In this document: in pieces, positions 10,646-22,728 of the stretch
Layout: every line of letters starts with the position of its first letter
How positions within the stretch are numbered: the stretch's first letter is position 1
From: Gonocerus acuteangulatus
Taxonomy: Eukaryota; Arthropoda; Insecta; Hemiptera; Coreidae
DNA length: 64,000 nt
Assembly (NCBI GenBank): GCA_946811695.1
Contig: OX328125.1
Coordinates: forward strand, 101,914,533 to 101,978,532
Reading direction: 5' to 3'
Position numbers and translations under genes: made by a program
The notes under the pieces: generated by a model
What the model saw: only the letters and a program-made list of their open reading frames with translations
The model's database searches: none
Told to the model about the DNA's origin: nothing

Positions 10646-11040
10646 ACATTGTCGCCTAATATCGGACTTAATAATAACGAACAGTCCAATATTTGTTAAA
10701 TGTTGAAGAAAAAAACTGTCAAATGACACATGTGACAACTGTCAAATGCTGTATTAATAAAGAATGTGTTATTGTTTGTTGGAAGACTGCCTGATTAAAG
10801 TTGTCTTGAATTTTCAGCTGTTTGCCCTCATCGGCGAAACAAGGAAACAGCTGATAGTACTTTTATTCAGGTCCATTTGCATAGTAAGTTCTCCTTATCT
10901 TATCACTCCATTCATTTACCCCATTCTCATAAGAAGAAAAAAAAAAGAGAGAATTGTTTTGGGCTTCATGAGTTTTGCATGATAAAAATTATGGCTCTAT
11001 TGAAAAGCTGTTGGACTGTAACTTTGCTTTAATTTTTTTT
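10646..11040. other. Spacer without recognisable feature
   Basis: No domain or repeat seen. The 72-codon frame at 10764-10982 has no similarity that I can name. Confidence 0.35.
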
Positions 11041-11593
11041 ACGGGGGAGGGGACTTGTTGGCTTCAAAAGACTGCTGATACAGTGAAAAAAAAACTATCT
11101 TTACGGGGGAGGGGACTTGTTGGCTTCAAAAGACTGCTGATACAGTGAAAAAAAACTATCTTTACGGGGGAGGGGACTTGTTGGCTTCAAAAGACTGCTG
11201 ATACAGTGAAAAAAAACTATCTTTACAGGGGAGGGGACTTGTTGGCTTCAAAAGACCGCTGATACAGTGAAAAAAAACTATCTTTACGGGGGAGGGGACT
11301 TGTTGGCTTCAAAAGACTGCTGATACAGTGAAAAAAAAACTATCTTTACGGGGGAGGGGACTTGTTGGCTTCAAAAGACTGCTGATACATTAAAAAAAAA
11401 CTATCTTTACGGGGGAGGGGACTTGTTGGCTTCAAAAGACTGCTGATACAGTGAAAAAAAACTATCTTTACGGGGGAGGGGACTTGTTGGCCTCAAAAGA
11501 CTGCTGATACAGTGAAAAAAAACTATCTTCACGGGGGAGGGGACTTGTTGGCTTCAAAAGACTGCTGATACAGTGAAAAAAAAACTATCTTTA
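11041..11593. repeat. 61-bp tandem array, 9 copies
   Basis: Units begin acgggggaggggacttgttgg and recur at 11041, 11103, 11164, 11225, 11286, 11348, 11409, 11470 and 11531. Period variation (61-62) comes from the A-run length inside the unit. Confidence 0.95.
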
Positions 11594-11792
11594 ATCCCTC
11601 GCTTTATTAAATCAATAACCCTTTAGTTGTAATCCAATAACATTAAATCATAAATTGAATAATATGAAAAATCCCACGTTAAAAGTCAACAAATTTTTCA
11701 TTAGAATCTTCTCAAAAGAACGGTTGTTGCTATTGAATATGCAGTGATTATTATAGATTGTAATTTAAAAAAAAAAATGTTTCTTCCTGATT

Positions 11793-13283
11793 ATTAGTCC
11801 TGGGGGTTGCCTTGACCATTTCTTCTTCTTGCAGTTTACACATATTCTACAACTATTAGTCCTGGGGGTTGCCTTGACCATTTCTTCTTCTTGCAGTTTA
11901 CACATATTCTACAACTATTAGTCCTGGGGGTTGCCTTGACCATTTCTTCTTCTTGCAGTTTACACATATTCTACAACTATTAGTCCTGGGGGTTGCCTTG
12001 ACCATTTCTTCTTCTTGCAGTTTACACATATTCTACAACTATTAGTCCTGGGGTTTGCCTTGACCATTTCTTCTTCTTGCAGTTTACACATATTCTACAA
12101 CTATTAGTCCTGGGGGTTGCCTTGACCATTTCTGCTTCTTGCAGTTTACACATATTCTACAACTATTAGTCCTGGGGGTTGCCTTGACCATTTCTTCTTC
12201 TTGCAGTTTACACATATTCTACAACTATTAGTCCTGGGGGTTGCCTTGACCATTTCTTCTTCTTGCAGTTTACACATATTCTACAACTATTAGTCCTGGG
12301 GGTTGCCTTGACCATTTCTTCTTCTTGCAGTTTACACATATTCTACAACTATTAGTCCTGGGGGTTGCCGTGACCATTTCTTCTTCTTGCAGTTTACACA
12401 TATTCTACAACTATTAGTCCTGGGGGTTGGCTTGACCTTTTTTTCTTCTTGCAGTTTACACATATTCTACAACTATTAGTCCTGGGGGTTGGCGTGACCT
12501 TTTTTTCTTCTTGCAGTTTACACATATTCTACAACTATTAGTCCTGGGGGTTGCCTTGACCATTTCTGCTTCTTGCAGTTTACACATATTCTACAACTAT
12601 TAGTCCTGGGGGTTGCCTTGACCATTTCTTCTTCTTGCAGTTTACACATATTCTACAACTATTAGTCCTGGGGGTTGCCGTGACCATTTCTTTTTCTTGC
12701 AGTTTACACATATTCTACAACTATTAGTCCTGGGGGTTGCCTTGACCATTTCTTCTTCTTGCAGTTTACACATATTCTACAACTATTAGTCCTGGGGGTT
12801 GCCTTGACCATTTCTTCTTCTTGCAGTTTACACATATTCTACAACTATTAGTCCTGGGGGTTGCCTTGACCATTTCTTCTTCTTGCAGTTTACACATATT
12901 CTACAACTATTAGTCCTGGGGGTTGCCTTGACCATTTCTTCTTCTTGCAGTTTACACATATTCTACAACTATTAGTCCTGGGGGTTGCCTTGACCATTTC
13001 TTCTTCTTGCAGTTTACACATATTCTACAACTGTTAGTCCTGGGGGTTGCCTTGACCATTTTTTCTTCTTGCAGTTTACACATATTCTACAACTATTAGT
13101 CCTGGGGGTTGCCTTGACCATTTCTTCTTCTTGCAGTTTACACATATTCTACAACTATTAGTCCTGGGGGTTGCCTTGACCATTTCTTCTTCTTGCAGTT
13201 TACACATATTCTACAACTATTAGTCCTGGGGGTTGCCTTGAACATTTCTTCTTCTTGCAGTTTACACATATTCTACAACTATT
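11793..13283. repeat. 62-bp tandem array, 24 copies
   Basis: Each unit reads attagtcctgggggttgcc, then a pyrimidine tract ttcttcttcttgcag, then tttacacatattctaca. Copies are nearly identical, with scattered variants (tttctgcttc, ggcgtgacc). The tract matches a 3' splice-site consensus in every unit. Confidence 0.97.
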
Positions 13284-13950
13284 TCTTCATTTTACAATGT
13301 TTAGGGATAAATTATGATGCGTTCCGTCATTCCCTAGGGGAAGAAAAAACCGCTTATGTCTTCACCAGATTGTAATAGACTATCGGTGGATCTTTCGCCC
13401 GTACCTCGCTTTATTGCCATGAAACTTTTTACATCACTACAAAAGGTGACATGCCATACTTAGGACGCCTATCCTAGTTCTTTAAAGGTTGCGTTTGCTG
13501 AATGGCAGTTTATACCAGTCGAACGCTTCTTGACACAGTGAAGGTTTTATAAAAAGTTTTGTGGTGGAGAGAGTGGTGAAATGGAGTTGAATGACGGCGT
13601 GTTGTGGTAGATTTGAATGGAATAATAAGTCCTGGAAGAATTTGGTATAGTGGATCTTTGGACCGCAGTTGGCTATTTTGGGTAGAATACTAGTTTAAGG
13701 AGACGTAGATTCGTGAATGGAATGATATGCGCGGGTGGTAGAGCAGGTGGCTTGAGATGGTGGAGAGGAACAATATGGTATAGTGGAAAAGTCTGTTGAC
13801 GGAAATTAGTGATGGACTGAGCGGTACGCAATGGTTCAATGAAGTTGAATGGCGTATAGGAAAGATGTCATTTTTCGGAACGGGTTGATACAGCAGGTGG
13901 AATTGACTGGTGGAGACTAGATGCGTAGGGTGCGTTGTGGTGTGGCGCAA
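13284..13950. other. Spacer grading into C-poor degenerate repeat
   Basis: To about 13540 no feature. From 13540 the plus strand becomes rich in G, T and A with very few C, with motifs like those of the 176-bp array that follows. It probably holds decayed older copies. Confidence 0.45.
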
Positions 13951-14836
13951 TGGAATTGATTGTTGTTGTGGACGGAAGCAATGTGGAGGAAAGGAATGTT
14001 GGACGGGATTAATAAGGCAAATGCAGATGAATAGTGGATGGAGTGGATCTGTAGAGTGGAGGATTGTGTATTGTGAAGAGATGTAATGTTTCTGTATAGT
14101 GGGGTAAGCGTTATGCAATGATGCAATGGAATTGAGTCTTGACGTGGACGGAAGCAATGTGGAGGAAAGGAATGTTGGACGGGATTAATAAGGCAAATGC
14201 AGATGAATAGTGGATGGAGTGGATCTGTAGAGTGGAGGATTGTGTATTATGAAGAGATGCAATGTTTCTTTATTGTGGGGTAAGCGTTATGCAATGATGC
14301 AATGGAATTGATTGTTGTTGTGGACGGAAGCAATGTGGAGGAAAGGAATGTTGGACGGGATTAATAAGGCAAATGCAGATGAATAGTGGATGGAGTGGAT
14401 CTGTAGAGTGGAGGATTGTGTATTGTGAAGAGATGTAATGTTTCTGTATAGTGGGGTAAGCGCTATGCAATGATGCAATGGAATTGAGTCTTGACGTGGA
14501 CGGAAGCAATGTGGAGGAAAGGAATGTTGGACGGGATTAATAAGGCAAATTCAGTTGAATAGTGGATGGAGTGGATCTGTAGAGTGGAGGATTGTGTATT
14601 GTGAAGAGATGCAATGTTTCTGTATTGTGGGGTAAGCGTTATGCAATGATGCAATGGAATATGGTGTTGATGTGGACGGAACCAATGTGGAGGAAAGGAA
14701 TGTTGGTCGGGATTAATAAGGGAAATGCAGTTGAATAGTGGATGGAGTGGATCTGTAGAGTTAACTGGAGGATTGTGTATTGTGGTGGGATGCAATGTTT
14801 CTGTATTGTGGGGTAAGCGTTATGCAATGATGCAAT
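13951..14836. repeat. 176-bp tandem array with alternating unit types, 5 copies
   Basis: Units start tggaatt at 13951, 14127, 14303, 14479 and 14655; the last is 181 bp. Types alternate: gattgttgttgtgg (1 and 3) and gagtcttgacgtgg (2 and 4), so the higher-order period is 352 bp. Minus-strand open frames over this region are by-products of the low C content. Confidence 0.95.
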
Positions 14837-15239
14837 GGAATTATTAGCAAGTCAGGAGAAGAATCGTTTGGTGGAATGGAATCGTGAAGTGTGAAATAGA
14901 GTTTACTGATCGAATCCGTCATCCTGAAAATATTCCGAACCTTCTCTACCTTATACGCCATCTTTAAAGCTTAGCGTCAATCAAAATCCTACTTGGAGAT
15001 TGAAATTCATGAAGAGATATGTGAAATTCATGAAGAGATATGTGAAATTGCTCTGTTTTTCTCCCTGTCGCGTTTAAAGGTGGCGCTTTTGGGCCAGAAT
15101 TCAACCTTGAAAAGGTTACACAATTTTAGCAGGTACATAGTTATGTAAATAGGGTACATATTTATTAAGTTTTTTTATTTATTTGTTTGTGTTCCGCTTT
15201 ATGGTGATGTACACCTTACATTTTATATAGTTATTACAG

Positions 15240-15382
15240 AACATTATGTTACCTTATTGCCTATATATTTATATTATGTATATATTTTTACGTTGCATTA
15301 TATTACCTTATTGTTTACGTATTTATATTATGTATATATTATTAAATTGCATTATATTACCTTACTTTTTATATGTTTACAT

Positions 15383-15441
<59 letters not shown>

Positions 15442-15493
15442 GTGTGTGTAATGTAAATATATAAAAAGTAAGGTAATAAAATGCAATGTATAC

Positions 15494-15553
<60 letters not shown>

Positions 15554-15665
15554 CTAAATTGCATTACATCAGCGTATTTTGTATACTTTATACTTTTTTA
15601 CTTTATATTTACATTATTACATTGCATTATATTACCTTATTGTCTATATATTTACATTGCATTAT
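15240..15665. repeat. AT-rich palindromic microsatellite block
   Basis: A unit of about 52 bp (ttgcattatattacctta, then tatatttatattatgtata) is repeated. Around a (TA)n core near 15385-15432 the sequence turns into its reverse complement (aaaagtaaggtaataaaatgc at 15465-15485). A second (TA)n lies at 15500-15552. Confidence 0.85.
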
Positions 15666-15805
15666 GCTTAATACAAGCTTGTTTTTAGCACTTTCCTCCG
15701 AAAGAAAGTAGCTATTGAGGTTGGACTTATAACGGAATTTTTGAAAAATTTCTTCAAATCTTTATCGATCCTACCTAGTAGACACCGAAAATGACCCCCG
15801 TTAAA

Positions 15806-15809
<4 letters not shown>

Positions 15810-15860
<51 letters not shown>
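15810..15860. repeat. (TA)n microsatellite
   Basis: Uninterrupted TA tract of about 50 bp just before the 144-bp array. Confidence 0.95.
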
Positions 15861-15862
<2 letters not shown>

Positions 15863-15884
15863 TATATGTATATATATGTGTCTG

Positions 15885-16440
15885 TTAAGACGATAGCGGC
15901 CAGAGTTTTTGTTATTTCGTCACGAAACTTGGTATATAGCATTCAATTAGCAAACGGTTGAACGAGTTCGTTAACCACCAAAGTCGGTCCACCGGAAGGA
16001 GGGGTTTACCCCGAAACACTAATTTGACTATGTCAGCCGTAATATTTGTTATATTTCATCGAAACTCGGATTCGTAGTGGTAATCCACAGGTAAATATGT
16101 GTTGTAAAAATAAACCTAATCGGTTTATTAGGAGGGGGGGGGGTTTACTCCGGACCCACAATACCAATTCGCCACTACCAGCCGTGATTTTTGGTATATT
16201 TCGACGAAACTCGGTATTCGTAGTGGTAATCTACAGGTAAATATGTGTTGTAAAAATAAACTAAATCGGTTCATTAGAAGGGGGGGTTTACTCCGGACCC
16301 AAATTCCTAATATACTCATACCTGTCGTAATTTCTGCTGTATTGTAACGAAACGCGGTATACGTCGTGGGTAACTCATGAGAAAGAAGTGTTGTAAAAAT
16401 GAGCTGAATCGGTCAATCGGAAAGCGGGGGTTTAATTTGT
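15885..16440. repeat. About 144-bp degenerate tandem array, 4 copies
   Basis: The anchor cgaaact/cgcgg recurs at 15923, 16060, 16205 and 16348. It is followed by gtagtggtaat-cacaggtaaa, tgttgtaaaaataaa and a G-run then tttac(c/t)cc. The copies have diverged substantially, so this array is older than the minisatellites elsewhere in the window. Confidence 0.88.
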
Positions 16441-16936
16441 AATATATTTCAATAGAAAAGCCCGCCAGACGTAGGTTCACAAAGCCGCCGCAGTGAGCGC
16501 TTTCTACCATTAGAGTGACTGTATGCTGTTACTGCGTTAGATCAAAATACGATAATATGAGGTTTGCTGTATTTATTACGTAGTGTAATAGGTACCATGT
16601 GTAAACATAACTCTGGAAGCAAATTAATAATTGATCAGTTACTAATCACAAATTGAAAAGAGAACTATTCATGTTTTTATTTTATTTATGTAGGATATTT
16701 TAAGCAAATTGTTCTGGAAAGCAGTCTACGCTACTCAAATTCTGAGGAAAGTGCTTAGTTATGCAGCTTCTGCGTGACGGACTTTTATTACTTACACACA
16801 TACATACATATGTAGATATCCATATAATATTAGATTACATGATATTAAATTATTTTGAGTTTATTTACATGATGTTTGTATATCAGTATTTTTCAGCAAT
16901 CAGTGACTAAGATAGCGACTTATCTTTGGAATTAAA
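16441..16936. other. Spacer without recognisable feature
   Basis: No coding domain, repeat or RNA gene recognised. Confidence 0.4.
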
Positions 16937-17869
16937 GCAGGCCATTCAAGTTACGACTTAGTAGTACTACTAGCTGATTAGTCGACTCTACTCACGCTAC
17001 GACTTGCTATCCAACTTTAGTCCTAGTCTGTTAGCCGAAAAATGTTTTGAGTGCTGACCCAAGATGCCCGAAGGTCATTGACTGAGGTATGTTGGACGAA
17101 GATGATCCGACTCTCCAATTCCGTCGCAAGTCGGATATCGGACCTTCGGGTCGTCCCTCTAAATGTTCCAACTCGTCCAACTAGACTTCCAACAATCCAA
17201 CACCAAAAGCCTATCCACGATCCGACTAGTGGTCCAACATTCCAAGTCGATATCGGACCTTCGGGTCGTCCCTCTAAATGTTCCAACTCGTCCAACTAGA
17301 CTTCCAACAATCCAACACCAAAAGCCCACTTACGATCCGACTAGTGGTCCAACTTCCCAAGTCGGATATTGGACCTTCGGGTCGTCCCTCTAAATGTTCC
17401 AACTCGTCCAACTAGACTTCCAACAATCCAACACCACAAGCCTATCCACGATCCGACTAGTGGTCAAACTTCCCAAGTCGGATATCGGACCTTCGGGTCG
17501 TCCCTCTAAATGTTCCAACTCGTCCAACTAGACTTCCAATAATCCAACACCAAAAGCCTATCCACGATCCGACTAGTGGTCCAACTTCCCAAGTCGGATA
17601 TCGGACCTTCGAGTCGTCCCTCTAAATGTTCCAACTCGTCCAACTAGACTTCCAACAATCCAACACCAAAAGCCTATCCACTATACGAGTAGTGGTCCAA
17701 CTTCCCAAGTCGGATATCGGACCTTCGGGTCGTCCCTCTAAATGTTCTAACTCGTCCAACTAGACTTCCAACAATCCAACACCAAAAGCCTATCCACGAT
17801 CCGACTAGTGGTCCAACTTCCCAAGTCGGACCACTAGTCGTACTGCAATTCGGAACATGAATGGCCTGC
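16937..17869. mobile_element. piggyBac-like non-autonomous element, copy A (GCAGGCC termini)
   Basis: Termini GCAGGCCATTCA and its complement (gaatggcctgc) lie next to ttaa on the right (17870-17873) and ttaaa on the left. The interior is about six tandem copies of a 116-bp unit (anchor aaatgttccaactcgtcc at 17161, 17276 and so on to 17740). Relatives with the same ends lie at 24332-25502 and 52894-53449, and the first of these contains a transposase scrap. Confidence 0.8.
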
Positions 17870-17873
17870 TTAA

Positions 17874-18770
17874 TAAAATTCATCACACTATCCAGGCAAC
17901 ACAACTCTGGTGATCTGTAGATAGCTTTACACAAATCTTTATTAGTTATAATTTGACATAAAAATTTAAGTGATTTATATTATTATTCGATATTATCTTC
18001 TATTTTTTGTTTGTACTTTAGATCTTCCGGGACTCTATCAATTTCTATCAAGTTGAGTCCCATCCAGACAAATTATAAGCATTATCGAAGTGCTGCAGGT
18101 TGGTTATTGGTTGCCAGTTGGTTGTCATTATGTGTTTATTGTTATTTGGTACTCATGTATATTTGTCCTCCAGTTATCCTGTAATATTGTAAAATTCTTG
18201 AGTATTCATCAAGAAGCGAACCATTCCACATCGAGACTGCCTCCAGTCATTCTAAGACAGGTTAAATTAATTATATACGTTTTGTTGTTGATAACGGCAT
18301 GGTTTGAGTTTTTTTTTGTTATTTGTGTTGTATTCTTTGTGATTTAACTGTTCGTTTTTTTCTTACATCTAATATTTTTCTGTATTGTGTTTTTCTTTTT
18401 TTTTTTACATTTCTAGATTTTGATACCCCACTTTAATCATCCATCAAACCCTAATTCAATAAAGATTGTTATTTATTATAACATTGTTGTTTTTAAACTA
18501 CCAATACGATGATAAGAATTGTAATATATAATTTTTAGGCTTTTTAATTTGTGTTTTTAGACATATGTCAACCACATGGGTCAAGGATGTCTCAGTTAGA
18601 AGACTCGTTTGATCTTATATATGTCAATTGGCATATAATTTCAATATGACTATTGATATATGTTGATATGATAAGTTTATTGAGGAAAGAAAGTAATATT
18701 GACCAAAAGTGCTACTGGAAGATGGATTGAGAAGATCGATATAGATTGAAGATAGATAGGAGGAGATTGA
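17874..18770. other. Spacer without recognisable feature
   Basis: AT-rich, T-tracts; no domain recognised in the 85-codon frame at 18090-18347. Confidence 0.35.
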
Positions 18771-18772
18771 AA

Positions 18773-18776
18773 CATA

Positions 18777-18845
<69 letters not shown>
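18773..18845. repeat. (TA)n microsatellite
   Basis: About 70 bp of TA at the 3' side of the minus-strand LINE fragment that follows. Confidence 0.95.
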
Positions 18846-18848
<3 letters not shown>

Positions 18849-18866
18849 CACACAAATATTTATAAA

Positions 18867-19110
18867 TTAAATATGTCGGATTAACTTAGTTCTTTCTAGG
18901 AAAACAAATAATTTAGTTAAGTGATTCGAGTTATTTCCCAGAAGTTCCCTTAGGTCAGTGGGCAAATCTAACTTTTCTCTTTCTTTTATGTAGCCCCTGC
19001 ATTCGGTGAGGATATGTTTTACGGTTAGATGTACGCCGCAGTACTGACATATCGTTGGTGGTTCCTTTGCCATAAGATAGCCATGCGTCAGTCTTGAGTG
19101 TCCTATTTTT
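18867..19110 (-). pseudogene. LINE ORF2 C-terminal Cys/His fragment
   Basis: The minus strand encodes IGHSRLTHGYLMAKEPP, then TICQYCGVHLTVKHILTEC, then about 40 residues to a stop at 18867. The C-x2-C...H-x4-C spacing and the preceding IGHSRLTHGYL place it at the end of an RNase H-bearing LINE ORF2. It is related to the fragments at 6135, 8570, 30421 and 60143 but clearly a different subfamily copy. Confidence 0.8.
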
Positions 19111-19404
19111 AGGCTTTATATACATCGAAAAGCCTTAAACTGGAGTCAGTACATCCTAATCTATAACGCTTTTGCAGAGAAAAACGATCAACAAAATATG
19201 TCAGCAGAAGTGGAATCAAATATTTAAACCATCATAAAAAAATTATTAATGTCTCGAATGAAAATTAAAGACATCATATAATTAAGAACACTGAATAAAC
19301 TCTTGACTGGCCATAGGATTAATAACTCTTAAATATAGAGATTTAAAACGGAGACAACCAACGCATTTCTCTGCGATGGATGCACAATTCTACGTAATTC
19401 TAAA

Positions 19405-19720
19405 CAAAAAAAAAAAAAAAATCAGTCCCGTATCAGGCCACGAGGGCCCTAAGGGGCAGATACTGTAGAGGTATCTGATTCGTGACCATTCGGCAAACTA
19501 GGGAGATAGTATGCTCCGGCCGCCTGACTTTCCCCCTGCTGCATCGACTGCTAGAGTCATTAGCAGCAAGGTACCCATTATTAAATCAATTAAAGGCTGG
19601 GTTGGCCTAGGGACGGTCAGGGAGGCCTAGAAGAAAAAATCTTAAGTTCTTGCTCGGGATTTGAACTCAGGTCCTCCAGCATATGAGTCCAGTGCTCTAC
19701 CACTGAGCTAACCTCGCCCC
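19405..19720 (-). mobile_element. tRNA-derived SINE, copy 2, with 3' poly(T)
   Basis: Same family as 6863-7208: tRNA head at the right (boxes TAGCTCAGTGGTAGAGC and GAGTTCAAATCCC on the minus strand) and body with ggttggcctagggacggtca. It ends in a plus-strand A-run at 19406-19421, i.e. poly(T) in the sense direction. A 15-bp target duplication flanks it, ctacgtaatt-ctaaa (19390-19404) and 19721-19735, with one mismatch. The body is about 30 bp shorter than copy 1. Confidence 0.9.
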
Positions 19721-20018
19721 CTACGTAATACTAAAACACACTAAATGCTATGGGCATACAGGCCAAGATATAACATTTTAAATACAAAATGCAAAAAAAA
19801 AAAAAAAAAAAAAATGCCGTATAAGTCCATATAGTTTGTACGATGATAATATGTTTGCAAAATATAAAATAATATCTTATTGCATAATGATAGGAGGATC
19901 CTAAATTTAGAGAGTCTATAATGTGTTATGATCGTTTCCTTAAACACATATTCTCAGAATACAGAGCCTGCTCCGGACTTTTTTAATATTTTGTTTGGCT
20001 ATTTAAATAGGAAACAAA

Positions 20019-21667
20019 CAGAGATGGGCATAATTTTATTTATAAATAAAAATACGAATTTATTCGTACTTCATATATTTACGAATATAAATAAATTCGT
20101 ATTCATAAGTGTGAATACAAATTTATTTGTATTCACGTATATTAAATGTAAAAATACAACTAAAATTTTATTTGCAAATTTTCCTGCGAATAAAAATAAA
20201 TTCACAGAAAAAATTGTAAATAATAACAAAATATGTGAATATTCACAAAAAATCAAGGGGTTACAAAATAATTTGCATTAAAATATATGAATACAAATTT
20301 ATTCACATTATAATTTGTAAATGCAAATTTATTCACAATAAAATTCGCAAATAAATTATGAATTTATTCGTATTGAGGATAAGATGATATTACAAAGATT
20401 TTTTTTTATGGACCGCCAGCGGTACAGATGGCAAACTACGTCCCTGTAGCGCGGCTGGCGGTCCCGCGGTGGGCCCTAAAAAAAATAAAAAAAGAATTGA
20501 ATCTAGGTCTTATTATCTTATGCTGATAACCTCGACGTTAAGCGCCTTAAAAAAATTGTAATATCGTTAATTCCAATAAATCAATAATTTATTAACGATT
20601 TTTTTTTGAGAATAAATTTGTATTCACATTAATAATGCTAATTGTTTTTGTGATTTTTTTGTGACTTGATTATTTAAAATTTTTTCTGTGAATTTATTTT
20701 TATTCGCAGTAAAATTTGCGAATAAAATTTTATTTGTATTTTTATATTTAATATACGTGAATAAAAATAAATTTACACTTATGAATACGAATTTATTTAT
20801 ATGCGTATTAACATAAACAAGAAGTACGAATACATTCGTATTTTCATCTATATATATAAAAATCACGTGTCTGTTTGTTTGTTCCTTATACAAATCCACG
20901 CCGTTTGACCGATTTTGACCAAACTTGGAATAATGGTAGGTCTTGATACGAGAAATCTCCTAGGCTAGGTCAAAAAAATCTAACAGCTGTCTGTCTGTAT
21001 GTTTGTCCCTTATACAAATCCACACCGTTCGTCCGATTTTGACTAAACTCGGTACACATGTGGATCTTAATCTGAGGAGTGTCGTAGGCTAAGTCAAAGA
21101 CGTCTACCAGCTGTCTGTCTGTATGTTTGTCCCTTATACAAATCCACACCGTTCGTCCGATTTTGACCAAACTTGGAATAATGGTAGGTCTTGATACGGC
21201 GATTGCCATAGGCTAGGTCAAAACGGCTACCATCTGTCTGTCTGTATGTTTGTTCTTTATACAAACCCACACCGTTTGACAGATTTTGATCAAACTGGGC
21301 ACACAGGTTAGTCTTGATCAGGGGAGTATCATAGGCCAGGTCAAAAACGTCTACCAGCTGCTGTCTGTATGTGTTTTTTTTAAAAAAAAAAAAATAAAAA
21401 TCCACACTGTTAGACCGATTTTTACCAAACTTGGCATACATGTATGTCTTGATACGGGGGGGGGGGGTGTTATGGGTTAGGTCAAAGTCGTCTAGGACTC
21501 CCAGTTGGGAGGTCACGGGTTCGAAACAGTTACAGATTCGTGTTATTTGATTTTAATAATACTTATTTGGTTTCTAATTTATTTAGGCTTTTCTATATGC
21601 AGCAAGTAGGTGTAGCATGGCACGCCGGGTAACAGCTAGTTTATAAATAAAATTATGCTTATCTCTG
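20019..21667. mobile_element. hAT-like foldback (long inverted repeat) element
   Basis: Ends are CAGAGATGGGCATAATT at 20019 and its near complement at 21651-21667. They are flanked by 8-bp direct repeats, gaaacaaa (20011-20018) and gaatcaaa (21668-21675), one mismatch. The arms (20019 to about 20260, and about 20690 to 20846 continued at 21640-21667) are long, AT-rich and closely complementary. A Helitron sits in the right arm. The centre (about 20395-20580) carries a GC-rich insert (ggaccgccagcggtac...ggctggcggtcc) of unknown origin. No transposase. Confidence 0.8.
20847..21639 (+). mobile_element. Non-autonomous Helitron with internal 124-bp repeats
   Basis: Begins TCTATATATATAAAAATCAC after an A and ends cgccgggtaacagCTAG before a T: the TC...CTAG ends and A/T insertion site of Helitrons. 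The interior has about five copies of a roughly 124-bp unit (anchor gattttgaccaaacttgg). Deleting it joins the right arm of the surrounding hAT foldback exactly as in its left arm, which confirms both boundaries. No RepHel coding sequence. Confidence 0.88.
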
Positions 21668-21675
21668 GAATCAAA

Positions 21676-22300
21676 TAACCGCGTGGTTGAATTTTCTCTA
21701 AAAATAAAAATATCGTGAAACGTAAGTCTTATGAAACGATTTCTAACGAGAAGTACATTACTCTCAATGACAGGAATTACCGAATTCCAAAAGCGTGCCG
21801 AACTATTTCCTCATTAGTACGAGAAGGATCTCGTGAAATACGACATGAGCTTTACAAGCTAAACAGCCAAATCCGGTCTTTTGACGATCTCAATTTTCAC
21901 ACTTCATGCAAAGTGTCACTCATTCTACTCGTTAGAATCTTAATACGACATTCAAGATGGAGACATCCGCGTGTCGACTTACTTTTATTAATTGTTGTCT
22001 CACTGATTCGATGGAAATAAATGAAATTTTTTAATTAAATTGTTAAAAGTCATCTTTTGTATGCTTTGAGCAAGGGGGCACAGATGTTTAGTTGGCTGTT
22101 CTGGTTGTTTTTTCCTTGTTCTAGTAACATCCCTCAACTCTCTTATGATTATCAGAAATTAACATTTATAAAAACGTTTTTAATATTTATTAATTCTTTC
22201 TGTGTCAGAAGATCAATTAATACAATCCAAATTAATATAATCGTCAATTTATTAAAATAGCTCTACGCGTTTCGCATCATCTGTTGCATCTTGAGGAGAT
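21676..22300. other. Spacer with an unrecognised 101-codon frame
   Basis: The plus-strand frame at 21715-22020 encodes a basic peptide (starts MKRKSYETISNEKY). I recognise no domain, and nothing nearby supports a gene. Confidence 0.3.
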
Positions 22301-22316
22301 TAACCCTTCTAACGGA

Positions 22317-22712
22317 ACATCCGTCTCCCAGACGGGTATAGTTTAAAGAAGTAACCATATGTATGGTTGTATGTTGTTAAGGTTGGCGTGGCTTTAATTT
22401 TGCTAAGCTTACACCTTCCCCTCGACGGACATCTCGGTAGTTTAGCCAACATCCGTCTCCCAGACGGGTATAGTTTAAAGAAGTAACCACATGTATGGTT
22501 GTATGGTGTTAAGGTTGGCGTGGCTTTATGTTTGCTAAGTTTAAACCTTCCCCTCGACTGACATCGCGGTAGTTTAGCCAACATCCGTCTCCCAGACGGG
22601 TATAGTTTAAAGAAGTAACCATATGTATGGTTGTATGGTGTTAAGGTTGGCGTGGCTTTATGTTTGCTAAGTTTACACCTTCCCCTCGACGGACATCTCG
22701 GTAGTTTAGCCA
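22317..22712. repeat. 132-bp tandem array, 3 copies
   Basis: Units begin acatccgtctcccagacggg (22317, 22449, 22581). A fourth start at 22712 is interrupted by the hAT MITE. The ccgtct...agacgg motif recurs inverted at 23387-23402 and 24007-24022, so the array may be the end of a larger element reaching about 24070. Confidence 0.88.
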
Positions 22713-22728
22713 ACGTCCGTCTCCCGAG

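Noticed and set aside
11041..13283. CRISPR-like repeat arrays
   Set aside because: Repeats are head to tail with no spacers, and the genome context is eukaryotic.
13690..14961. His/Ser-rich minus-strand open frames
   Set aside because: The C-poor strand makes stop codons rare on the complement; the frames repeat with the 176-bp satellite.
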